This document shows, piece by piece, positions 7,110-14,759 of a DNA stretch of 64,000 nt (positions are counted from its first letter, which is position 1; the number at the start of each line of letters is the position of its first letter). The DNA comes from CAKVOD01 sp964606505. GTDB taxonomy: Bacteria > Bacillota > Clostridia > Christensenellales > UBA1242. The notes under the pieces were generated by a model. That model was not told the origin of the DNA, ran no database searches, and worked only from the letters and a program-made list of their open reading frames with translations. The stretch lies in the NCBI GenBank assembly GCA_964606505.1, contig CAZSGM010000003.1, forward strand, positions 1 to 64,000, given 5' to 3'. The position numbers were made by a program, and so were the translations under genes.

Positions 7110-8624
7110 TTGAAGAAAATCGCTTTGGTTTTAGTAGACCAAAAGAATATAAAGTTGATTTTTGCTTGTGCTGAAGTTGATAAATATTTCTATATTTATG
7201 ACGAAATTGAAGAAAATGTCGACTTAGTTAAAGACTTGCCTAAGGGTGGTATTATTAAGACGACAACTATCAATGAGGTTGTCAAAGTCTTGAAAATGTT
7301 CAAAAAACTTTGCGAAACACAAAAGATTGACGAAGTTTTTGCTTACGCTATGAGTTTTGTGAATGGCGCTAAAAATCAAGTAAGTTTTATAGATGAAATT
7401 GAGTCGTCAAGCGGGTTTAAGTTTTCAGTTTTGTCTCAAGAAGAGGAAGCTAACGCTCTTTACTTGAGCGCTGCGAACACGCTTGATGTCGCGCGCGGCA
7501 TAATTGTTGACGTGCGTAACGAGTGCACAAACATCGTCAAATACTTTAGAAGAAACATACTTTTTCAAGTTTCAATTCCAATTGGGGCAATGGCACTCGC
7601 TGAGTTGTTTGCAACTCCAAATGCTGACGCAGTTGAAGTGCACCAGCAAATGGTTGACTTTTTCAAAACGCAGTTGAACGATTACGGGATTACGCCTGAA
7701 CTTGTAGAAGGGTACAAGTTCATTTGCGTAGGGAATATGGCGGACGCTTTGTTCAAGTTGAACGCTAAGAGAACTAAGTACCCGTTAAATATTGAGCACA
7801 ACTTTATTATGACGGGCGAAAAGTACGCTGAACTTTACAAATTTATTGAAACGCTTGATGTTGATAGCACAAAAAAGATTAAAGGCATTTCGGATGAAAG
7901 GTCTGACGTTTTTGCGGGTGCGATGTCAATATTTAAGGCGGTCTTTGAATTGCAAGACGAGTTTGAGATTTATTTCTCAACTTACGGATTGAAAGAAGGG
8001 CTATTGTTCATTAACGCAATCCCGTCAATTGTTGAAAAACAGTTGTTAGATATTACTCAGTACAGCCTTGATGCGTTGCAAGGGCAGTATACAACAAGTA
8101 GAAGTAACGGTGCAAAGGTTTGCGACTTGGCTGTAATTATTTTTAAACAATTGAAAGTTTTACACAAGTTGCCGCGCACATATCTTAAGTCTTTAAAGGT
8201 TGCGGCGTCGCTTTATAGGTGCGGCGAAATTGTTAACTATCAGAACATCCACAAGAATTGTTTTAATATCATTTCTAATAGTGTTGTTTTTGGTATTTCG
8301 CACAAAGAACTTATACTTGGCGCGTTTATCGCAGAAAATGTTGACCCAGATGCATTTAGTTTGGCAGAATGGGTTAAGTATAAAGACTTGCTTACTGAGG
8401 CTGACTTAGAGGCATTAAAGAAGTTGAGCGCAATTTTAAAGATTGCAATCGGCTTGGATATTACAGGGAGCGGAGCAATTTCTGACTTGTCGTGCGACGT
8501 TTTAGGCGATTCAGTTATTATGAAAACGTGTGCCGAAGCGGATGTAAATTTTGAAATCAAATATGCTCTACACGGGTCAAAAATTTTCAAAAGGGCATTT
8601 AATAAATATTTAGAAATTTTGTGA
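7110..8624 (+). CDS. Ppx/GppA-like protein, probably catalytically degenerate
   Basis: A 504-residue protein with the layout of Ppx/GppA exopolyphosphatases: an actin-like (ASKHA) N-terminal part to about residue 300 and an HD-like helical C-terminal part. The family features EEEANALYL (usual SGEEEA) and SIPIGAMALAELF (usual SLPLGAVRL) can be recognised. The phosphate-binding DIGGGSTE loop reads DVRNECTNI, and the HD motif position (usual HDIG) reads LYRCGE, so both catalytic centres look lost. Start is TTG at 7110, chosen because of the GAGGTG ribosome binding site six bases before it. The mreB-like gene follows seven bases downstream. Confidence 0.7.
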   Translation: MKKIALVLVDQKNIKLIFACAEVDKYFYIYDEIEENVDLVKDLPKGGIIKTTTINEVVKVLKMFKKLCETQKIDEVFAYAMSFVNGAKNQVSFIDEIESSSGFKFSVLSQEEEANALYLSAANTLDVARGIIVDVRNECTNIVKYFRRNILFQVSIPIGAMALAELFATPNADAVEVHQQMVDFFKTQLNDYGITPELVEGYKFICVGNMADALFKLNAKRTKYPLNIEHNFIMTGEKYAELYKFIETLDVDSTKKIKGISDERSDVFAGAMSIFKAVFELQDEFEIYFSTYGLKEGLLFINAIPSIVEKQLLDITQYSLDALQGQYTTSRSNGAKVCDLAVIIFKQLKVLHKLPRTYLKSLKVAASLYRCGEIVNYQNIHKNCFNIISNSVVFGISHKELILGAFIAENVDPDAFSLAEWVKYKDLLTEADLEALKKLSAILKIAIGLDITGSGAISDLSCDVLGDSVIMKTCAEADVNFEIKYALHGSKIFKRAFNKYLEIL

Positions 8625-8631
8625 GGTTACG

Positions 8632-9597
8632 ATGACTATTTCGGTAGAACTTGGCTCATCTAATACAAAAATTTTTGATAGCAACAACGGCTTGGTTTAT
8701 TGTGAACCAAGTGTTTTTGCAGTTAAAACTAAACGAGGGAAAAGTCAGGTACTCGCTTACGGCAGGAACGCATATGATATGGCAAACGAACTGCAGCCTG
8801 ACGAAAAACTTGTTCAGCCTATCAAAAATGGGCAGATTGCCGACTTTGATTCGGCGAAAATTATGCTGGACTGCATACTTGCTGACTTGGTTGGCGGTAA
8901 AAATACGAGAAAGGACGTTTCAATCATTATTGCGGTTCCAACGTGTTCTTCAAAGACGCAAAAAGAGCAGTTTAACGAGTTGTTTCACAAGTTAGGCTTT
9001 TACTTGATAACAATTGTTCCGCAACTGTCCGCCACCGCTGCGCTGCTTGACGAGGACGAAAGTAACTCTTACTTGGTTGTCGATATTGGGGCAGGCAAAA
9101 CTGAAATTGGCTTGTGTACAATCAACAATGTTGTCAACGCAATTAGTTTAAGCTTGGGCGGGGAACTAATTGACTTAGGGATATACGACGCGTTAAAAAC
9201 GAAGTATGACATTTCTGTTTCAAGGCGCGAAATTGAGCGGATTAAGGAAACAGTTGGGAGTCTCTACACCTCAGACGAAACAACAAGCAAGATTTGGGCG
9301 CAAAATCGCGAAGATTTGACCAATGATTACTACGTTGTTTCAAATAAGGATTTTAATGGCGTACTTGTTGCGTGTTACGATAAAATCATCGAGGCAATTT
9401 CCGTGTTTATCAATTCACTTGATGAGGAGTATCAAAAAGATGTTATCAATACAGGCATATTTTTCACGGGTTTGAGTTGCGAAATAATCGGCTTTGAAAA
9501 GTTTTTTAAGAATAAATTGCAGACGAATATTTACCTCCTTGACTCGCCTGCGACTGCAACAATTGAAGGGGCGTTGCAGTGTTATATTAATTCATAA
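8632..9597 (+). CDS. Divergent MreB-like actin homologue
   Basis: A 321-residue actin-fold protein related to MreB/Mbl, the filaments that guide lateral wall synthesis. Visible features: phosphate-1 LGSSNTKIF at the start, phosphate-2 VVDIGAGKTEIGL (about residue 148), SLGGELIDLGIYDALKTKY and ISVSRREIERIKETVGSL. The adenosine motif, usually a Gly-rich LTGGG, reads FFTGLSCEI, and the C-terminal DPLTC segment reads SPATATIEGA. The placement before minD-spoIVFAB recalls mreBCD-minCD-spoIVFAB of Bacillus, but mreC, mreD and minC are absent. It may be a specialised paralogue. GAGGT ribosome binding site. Confidence 0.75.
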   Translation: MTISVELGSSNTKIFDSNNGLVYCEPSVFAVKTKRGKSQVLAYGRNAYDMANELQPDEKLVQPIKNGQIADFDSAKIMLDCILADLVGGKNTRKDVSIIIAVPTCSSKTQKEQFNELFHKLGFYLITIVPQLSATAALLDEDESNSYLVVDIGAGKTEIGLCTINNVVNAISLSLGGELIDLGIYDALKTKYDISVSRREIERIKETVGSLYTSDETTSKIWAQNREDLTNDYYVVSNKDFNGVLVACYDKIIEAISVFINSLDEEYQKDVINTGIFFTGLSCEIIGFEKFFKNKLQTNIYLLDSPATATIEGALQCYINS

Positions 9598-9651
9598 AAT
9601 ACCAAATATTGTGTAGTATATTAGTAGAATACACCATATTTGGTATTTTTT
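9598..9651 (+). terminator. Palindromic repeat, family 1 copy a, acting as terminator
   Basis: Arms 9598-9615 and 9630-9647 pair over 18 bases with one G-T wobble (AATACCAAATAT...ATATTTGGTATT) and are followed by a T-run to 9651. It ends the mreB-like transcript and belongs to an interspersed family with copies near 13.4, 27.0, 46.9 and 51.0 kb. Confidence 0.8.
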
Positions 9652-9880
9652 CTTTATGCTGCGCGGGGTAAAGGCATAACTGAATGCTGGCATTTTTGCA
9701 CATAATTAGAGGCTTGAAAGATGTTTTGTTTTCGCAGGAAAATTATGGCGCGGCATTATATTGCGGAGCAACTGTGTTTTAATGCGTATTGATAAAGTAT
9801 GCAAATTCTATTTATTTAAATTTTAAATTCAACAAATTAATATAAAAATCGCCAAAACAGTTTTAAATTCTTTTATATAG
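9652..9880. other. Intergenic region, no gene seen
   Basis: AT-rich towards minD; no ORF with a ribosome binding site and no strong hairpin beyond the repeat at its left border. TGGTATAAT (TATAAT at 9897-9902), an extended -10 box, probably serves minD. Confidence 0.5.
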
Positions 9881-9917
9881 TTGACGGCAATGATGGTATA
9901 ATTTTCTTGAGGTGAGT

Positions 9918-10712
9918 ATGGCAAGAAAATTCGTTGTAACAAGCGGGAAAGGGGGTGTCGGGAAAACAACTGTTTGTGCCAACATTGGCGCGAGTTTGGC
10001 ACACAACAGACAGCGAGTTTGCATTTTGGACGTAGATATTGGGCTTAACAATTTGGATGTCGTTATGGGAGTTGAAGGTAAAATTACATTTGATATAGTC
10101 GACTGCATTGAGGGCAAGTGTCGCTTAAAGCAGGCGCTTATTCAAGATGTAAATGAGCCGTACTTATACATTTTGCCGTCCACTCAAAGTTTAAATAGCG
10201 ACAGAATAACTAAAACGCAAATTAAGGCAATCGTTGATGAGTTGTCGTATTCTTTTGATTTTATCCTCATTGATTGTCCCGCAGGCATTGACTTAGGGTT
10301 CCATAGAGCAGTTTTTTCGGCGTCGGAAGCTATTGTTGTAACGACCCCACACATCTCAGCAATTAAGGACGCATCTAAAGTTGTCGACATTTTGACGACT
10401 TATGAACTTTGCAACTTAAATTTGATTGTAAACCGCGTGCGGGGAGATTTGGTTGCAGACAAGAGTATGTTGGCGGTCGAAGAAATCGCAAAAATTTTTG
10501 ATATACCCCTTGTTGGCGTAGTTCCTGAAGATGACGCAATTATAACCGCGCTTAACCTAGGCGGGACAGTTGGCGAGTGTTCCAAATCGCGCAAAGCGTT
10601 TGACGTAATTGCAGACAATATTATTTATGGGAATAAAAATATAATAAACTACCAAAAAGAATACAAAGGGATTATTGGTTTTCTGAAACGAAAAATTAAA
10701 AGGGGACTATAA
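9918..10712 (+). CDS. minD: Septum site-determining ATPase MinD
   Basis: A membrane-cycling ATPase that positions the division septum. Deviant Walker A GKGGVGKTT at residues 10-18, ILDVDIGLNNLD (Walker A' region), DFILIDCPAGID (Walker B). The C-terminus YKGIIGFLKRKIKRGL is the amphipathic membrane-targeting helix. I chose ATG 9918 because GAGG lies five bases upstream; a GTG at 9912 overlaps that site. 264 aa, normal. minE follows immediately; no minC is nearby. Confidence 0.96.
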   Translation: MARKFVVTSGKGGVGKTTVCANIGASLAHNRQRVCILDVDIGLNNLDVVMGVEGKITFDIVDCIEGKCRLKQALIQDVNEPYLYILPSTQSLNSDRITKTQIKAIVDELSYSFDFILIDCPAGIDLGFHRAVFSASEAIVVTTPHISAIKDASKVVDILTTYELCNLNLIVNRVRGDLVADKSMLAVEEIAKIFDIPLVGVVPEDDAIITALNLGGTVGECSKSRKAFDVIADNIIYGNKNIINYQKEYKGIIGFLKRKIKRGL

Positions 10713-10970
10713 ATGAACGAAGTAGATGTAAACATTGCAACATTGTCGCGGCTAAAAAATGCTATTGTGTCCGATAAGCATTTTAAGCCCGAAAAACTAT
10801 GCGACATAATAAAATCCGACATTTTTATGACGCTTACCGAATACGCGGAAATAAGGGCGGACGATTTCAATATAAGCATAACGGTGAACGATTTTGGCGA
10901 ATACGTCATTAATATTTGTGCAATTGCGCGAAAACTCAAAACAATCGGACTAGTTGCGGACAAACTGTAA
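10713..10970 (+). CDS. minE: MinE-like topological specificity factor
   Basis: An 85-residue protein that starts right after the minD stop with an AAAGGGG ribosome binding site. The pattern SRLKNAIVSD, then PEKLCDIIKSDI and LTEYAEIRADDFNISI matches the MinE order (RL...I..D, P..L..I..DI, L..Y.EI...D..V.I). MinE stimulates MinD ATPase and drives its oscillation or clearance from midcell. Sequence similarity is low, so the call rests on pattern, length and position. Confidence 0.85.
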   Translation: MNEVDVNIATLSRLKNAIVSDKHFKPEKLCDIIKSDIFMTLTEYAEIRADDFNISITVNDFGEYVINICAIARKLKTIGLVADKL

Positions 10971-11005
10971 ATTCTAATTGAGAAAACACTAGCATAAAAT
11001 GTACT

Positions 11006-11593
11006 ATGAAACGCTTAAAAAATTTTATTTGTTCCATTAAAATTAAGTACATTATGCTTAGTGTTTTTGTTTTGCTTTGTGCTTCTGTTATAACAATAGT
11101 AGACAAGAATTTCTGGAATACGCTCGTTGATAGCGTAAAAACATCTTTAGAGTCAACAAAACCAACCGAGGAGCTGTTTGACGATACAGGCAGAGTAAAG
11201 TTCATATCAGTTTTGTTCGACAAAAACAGCTGTCTTGTTTCGACCCAACCGCTAGACTACCAACTAACATTTTACGACTATAGCGGCATAGTAAACGACG
11301 ACGGCTGCATAACAATTGTAGACGCGTCGGGCATTTTGTATGCGCCGCTCGATGGCAAAATTAGCGTAAAAAAACTGTCTGACGGCATTACTGAAGTAAA
11401 AATTGAACATACCTCAACATTAGCATCAGTGTTTTCTGGACAAATTGGCGTAGGCGTAAACGACGGCGATAGGATTGAAAAGGGGCAACCGCTTGCGTTG
11501 TTGCTTGGAGATCTACAATTTTTTCTCACGCAGGGCGACGAAATAATTGACTCCATAGACTTTTCCGAAGGGGAAATTCTATGGAAGGAGTAA
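11006..11593 (+). CDS. SpoIVFA-like membrane protein with M23/LytM-type fold
   Basis: A 195-residue protein with one membrane segment (about residues 13-31) and an extracytoplasmic C-terminal domain that resembles a LytM/M23 peptidase lacking the His/Asp metal ligands: DASGILYAPLDGKISV, VKIEHTS, GVGVNDGDRIEKGQPLALLLGD. In Bacillus, SpoIVFA holds the SpoIVFB protease inactive until a forespore signal arrives. Its stop overlaps the spoIVFB-like start by 13 bases. Whether this organism sporulates cannot be told from the window. Confidence 0.8.
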   Translation: MKRLKNFICSIKIKYIMLSVFVLLCASVITIVDKNFWNTLVDSVKTSLESTKPTEELFDDTGRVKFISVLFDKNSCLVSTQPLDYQLTFYDYSGIVNDDGCITIVDASGILYAPLDGKISVKKLSDGITEVKIEHTSTLASVFSGQIGVGVNDGDRIEKGQPLALLLGDLQFFLTQGDEIIDSIDFSEGEILWKE

Positions 11594-12432
11594 AGTTTAG
11601 AATTCATCCGCTGTTTCTTGTTTTTGGCGTAGTGTCGTTTTGCGTCAACCTTGGCGTGGTTTTTGTAAGTTATCTACTTTCGGCACTGCTGCACGAGTTA
11701 GGACACGCTTTTGTTGCACAGCGTCTTGGTTATCGCCTGCAGCAAATTTCGCTGCTGCCGTTTGGGGCGGAACTTAGTTTGAGTGACGACAAATTCATTA
11801 AAAATGATGAAATAAAAATTGCAATCGCGGGACCTCTCGTTAATGTTATTTTGATAGTTATTTTTGTTGCGCTGTGGTGGATTTTTCCTGTAACTTATTA
11901 CTACACGGATACATTTGTTTTTGCGAACGCGGTAACCTTTGTTTTTAACTTGCTACCAGTGTTTCCGCTGGATGGCGGGCGAGTTTTTCGTGCAATTGTG
12001 AGCAAACGTTTTGACCCGATTAAAACCGAAAAAATTGTCAGTGTTACAGCGATAACACTGTCGCTTGCGTTTTTTTGCGTATTCTTGCTGAGTTTGTTTG
12101 TTTCGCCAATTTATTCGCTGGCAATCGCGTCAATTTTTATGATAACTGGGGCATTCAATTTTAACAAGAACGCGGTATATAAGAGGTTGATTTTTGCAAA
12201 AGACCTGCAGAAAAACTTCAAAAAGGGTTGCGACATTAGCCTTGTTGCCGTCTCACATAATATGCCATTGTTTAAGTTGATAAAATTCATTAACCCGCAA
12301 ACGTATACAATCTTTATTGTCTATGACGAAAAAAATAATCTGCAGAGCGTCATTTTGGAGAAAAATCTCGATTTGCTGTTTACAAAATATGAGTCTTATA
12401 CTTTGCTGAAAGAAATAAAAACTAAAAAATAG
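11581..12432 (+). CDS. Site-2 (M50) intramembrane metalloprotease, SpoIVFB-like
   Basis: A 283-residue multi-pass zinc protease. HELGH is at about residues 38-42, and the third ligand motif PLDGGR is near residue 130; a C-terminal soluble part resembles the CBS region of SpoIVFB. In Bacillus this enzyme cleaves pro-sigma-K in the mother cell membrane; other M50 proteases cut anti-sigma factors. The neighbouring SpoIVFA-like gene and the min genes support the SpoIVFB assignment. RBS GGGGAAATTCT lies inside the upstream gene. Confidence 0.88.
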   Translation: MEGVKFRIHPLFLVFGVVSFCVNLGVVFVSYLLSALLHELGHAFVAQRLGYRLQQISLLPFGAELSLSDDKFIKNDEIKIAIAGPLVNVILIVIFVALWWIFPVTYYYTDTFVFANAVTFVFNLLPVFPLDGGRVFRAIVSKRFDPIKTEKIVSVTAITLSLAFFCVFLLSLFVSPIYSLAIASIFMITGAFNFNKNAVYKRLIFAKDLQKNFKKGCDISLVAVSHNMPLFKLIKFINPQTYTIFIVYDEKNNLQSVILEKNLDLLFTKYESYTLLKEIKTKK

Positions 12433-12446
12433 ATGTGCTAAACACT

Positions 12447-12474
12447 TTGATTTTTGTAATAGTTGTGCTATAAT
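12447..12474 (+). promoter_or_regulatory. Promoter of the Sel1-repeat gene
   Basis: TTGATT (12447-12452), 16-base spacer, TATAAT (12469-12474), followed by a 40-base leader with GAAGGGAG before the ATG at 12515. Confidence 0.65.
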
Positions 12475-12514
12475 AAATATATGAAACAAAGTTTTACTTT
12501 GTGAAGGGAGTATT

Positions 12515-13354
12515 ATGCAAATTAGTAACGAAGATTTAGATATGATTAGAAGAAGCGGGGAAAGTCTTTTTTATAACGAATTGAAGTCGTTTTATCTCTT
12601 GGGAGATACAAACGAGTACGACAATTTCTCTCCGTCTACATTAAATTTTAGCGCTGCTAGTGATTTTGATAAATACAAGTATGCTTGCTGTATGTATGCT
12701 GGTTTTAAAATTGAAGAAAATGAAGAGAACGCTTTTCAAATTTGGATGCAACTCGCAGAAAATGGGCAGGTTGAGTCAATGCTTGAGACGAGCGCATATT
12801 TGTTCCAAAACGGCGATAATGAACGCGCTTTTAAGATGCTTCAAAGGTGTGCAAACGCAGGCAACCAAATTGCGCAATTTAGGATAGCACTTTGCTATAT
12901 GTTTGCAGTTGGCACGGAGCAAAACCAAGAAAAAGCTGTCAAAATTTTTGAAAAACTAAGCGCAGAAGGGTTTGCTAATGCTGTCTATATGATGGGTTCA
13001 TTCTACTACAACGGTGGCGGCGAGTATGTCGAGAAAGATACTGTAAAAGGTTGGGAACTTATTAGGAAGGCTTGTAAACTTGGTTCGCCATTCGCAGAAT
13101 ACGAAGTTGCCATCCAAATTTGTGCACAACAAGAGGATCGCACATTTACTAAGCAGGTAATTAATTTACTTGAAAAATCCGCAAGAGGTGGAGATTTGCG
13201 CGCACTCTATTTGCTTAGTTTAGCATACGCTAAGGGCGAGGGAGTAGAGGTCGACCTTGAAAAATCAATGAGTTATCTTGCTCAAAGTTACGAAGGGGAT
13301 TTCCCACTTGCAGTAGAATTAATGGAAAAGTTAAAAAACAGCATTAACGACTAA
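12515..13354 (+). CDS. Sel1-like (TPR-related) repeat protein
   Basis: A 279-residue soluble protein built of Sel1-like alpha-helical repeats. Units such as AGNQIAQFRIALCYMFAVGTEQNQEKA, GFANAVYMMGSFYYNGG and GGDLRALYLLSLAYAKGEGVEVD show the A-x-G...A...L...Y..G.G pattern about every 36 residues. Such proteins are protein-binding scaffolds; the partner is unknown. There is no signal peptide. It is a single gene with its own promoter, and a palindromic repeat terminates it. Confidence 0.85.
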   Translation: MQISNEDLDMIRRSGESLFYNELKSFYLLGDTNEYDNFSPSTLNFSAASDFDKYKYACCMYAGFKIEENEENAFQIWMQLAENGQVESMLETSAYLFQNGDNERAFKMLQRCANAGNQIAQFRIALCYMFAVGTEQNQEKAVKIFEKLSAEGFANAVYMMGSFYYNGGGEYVEKDTVKGWELIRKACKLGSPFAEYEVAIQICAQQEDRTFTKQVINLLEKSARGGDLRALYLLSLAYAKGEGVEVDLEKSMSYLAQSYEGDFPLAVELMEKLKNSIND

Positions 13355-13368
13355 AACTATAAAACGCA

Positions 13369-13420
13369 TAATACTAAATATGGTGTATTACAATCGCATA
13401 ATACACCATATTTAGTATTT
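13369..13420. repeat. Palindromic repeat, family 1 copy b (perfect 21-bp arms)
   Basis: Arms 13369-13389 and 13398-13418 are exact reverse complements over 21 bases around an 8-base loop, ending in ATTTT. It is the most perfect copy of the family and lies between the convergent Sel1-repeat and murG genes, about 230 bases from the murG stop. It probably serves as a bidirectional terminator. Confidence 0.85.
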
Positions 13421-13650
13421 TAGACATGCAGCTATTGGCTAACCATTTTGAGTTTTTACGTAAAATTGTAAGCACCGAAAATTGTAGTTAAGATTACAAA
13501 TTTAAAATAAGCAATTTTAAATTTGGTGTTTTATATTTGATTTGAATATGACTTGTAATTTGTGTGATTAAGAAGTTTAAATTGTGCAATCTAAGAACTT
13601 GCAAGTTAAGAAAATGCGTTAGAGCCATAATATAAGAAGTGGAGTGCAAG

Positions 13651-14676
13651 TTAAGTATAGGAATTTACAACTTGCAAAATTGTTTGTACAATTTTTTCAT
13701 TTCCGCGAGAAAAGAAGCGTTTTTGAGTTTCTTTAATTGAATTTGCGTTTTTGAGTTGGGTTTCAAGAGCAAGCATAAGGTTTTCGATGTCAAGATGTTT
13801 TAGGTGGTAGCCCAGTTTGTTTTCGTGAAAGTAGTTTGCATTTTCGATTTGGTCTCCGCGCGATACCTTCTTTGATAATGGGCATATTATCATTGGTTTG
13901 TTTACGGCGAGGATTTCAAAGAGCGCGTTTGAGCCGCCGCGCGTAACTACTACATCGCTTTGATTGAGTAGGGTGGGCATTTCGTTTGAAAACTCAATTT
14001 CTTTGCAACTTGAGTTGGTTATTCCTGCGGTTTTGCCGTTTCCGCACAGATGTATTATGTTGTACTTTTCGGTGAGTTTATCAAGGTTGTTGCGTACTAA
14101 ATCGTTGAGTTCCTTGGCACCTTGACTTCCTCCAACAAAAAGCACAATAGGCTTGTCGCTTTTGAAAGGAGAGTTGACCTTTGCCGGTCTAAAATTCTTT
14201 CTGACGGGCGCGCCTGTGTAAACGAACTTGCCATTTTTGCTTATCTCAAATGTGGTGCAAATTTTGTTGCAGTAACGCTTGGATATTTTGTTTGCGAGCC
14301 CCATACTAAGGTCTGATTCGTGTGCAACAATTTTTATGCTTAGTTTGTGCGCAGCTATGACTGTCGGAAGTGAAGCATAGCCGCCTTTTGAAAATACAAC
14401 ATCAGGGTTAATTTCGCGCAGAAGTTGTTTGCAGCGAGTTATGCTCTTGTGTAGTTTAAATGGGATTTCTAGGTTTTTAAGGGTAAGTTTTCTTTGTAAC
14501 TTGGGAGTTTCAATGCCAAAGTATTCGATGCCATAAGGGACGACAAGTTGTTTTTCTAGTTCCTTTCCGCTGCCAATGTAAACAATTTGGTCAAAGTGCT
14601 GCTTTAGGTCGTCAATTAGTGCTAGATTTGGGATTACGTGCCCAGCTGTTCCGCCACCTGTCAAAACAATTTTCAT
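13651..14676 (-). CDS. murG: MurG, lipid II-forming GlcNAc transferase
   Basis: Transfers GlcNAc from UDP-GlcNAc to lipid I at the cytoplasmic membrane face, giving lipid II. Motifs: GGGTAGHVIPNLALI (residues about 7-21), GGYASLPTVIAA, HESDLSMGLANK, FVGGSQGAKELND and the UDP-binding VTRGGSNALFEILA. 341 aa is slightly short but complete. It is alone here rather than in the dcw cluster. Ribosome binding site GAGGTAG precedes the ATG. Confidence 0.96.
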   Translation of the reverse strand: MKIVLTGGGTAGHVIPNLALIDDLKQHFDQIVYIGSGKELEKQLVVPYGIEYFGIETPKLQRKLTLKNLEIPFKLHKSITRCKQLLREINPDVVFSKGGYASLPTVIAAHKLSIKIVAHESDLSMGLANKISKRYCNKICTTFEISKNGKFVYTGAPVRKNFRPAKVNSPFKSDKPIVLFVGGSQGAKELNDLVRNNLDKLTEKYNIIHLCGNGKTAGITNSSCKEIEFSNEMPTLLNQSDVVVTRGGSNALFEILAVNKPMIICPLSKKVSRGDQIENANYFHENKLGYHLKHLDIENLMLALETQLKNANSIKETQKRFFSRGNEKIVQTILQVVNSYT

Positions 14677-14759
14677 TTTCTACCTCGCATTTATGTATTA
14701 TATGTAATTTGCAAAAAATCTTGCATTTTGCACTTCTCATTTTAACAAAAGGACTTATT

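Noticed and set aside
14619..14759. N-terminal extension of the radical SAM protein
   Set aside because: The 47 extra codons overlap the start of murG on the other strand and do not belong to the family; ATG 14760 is better.
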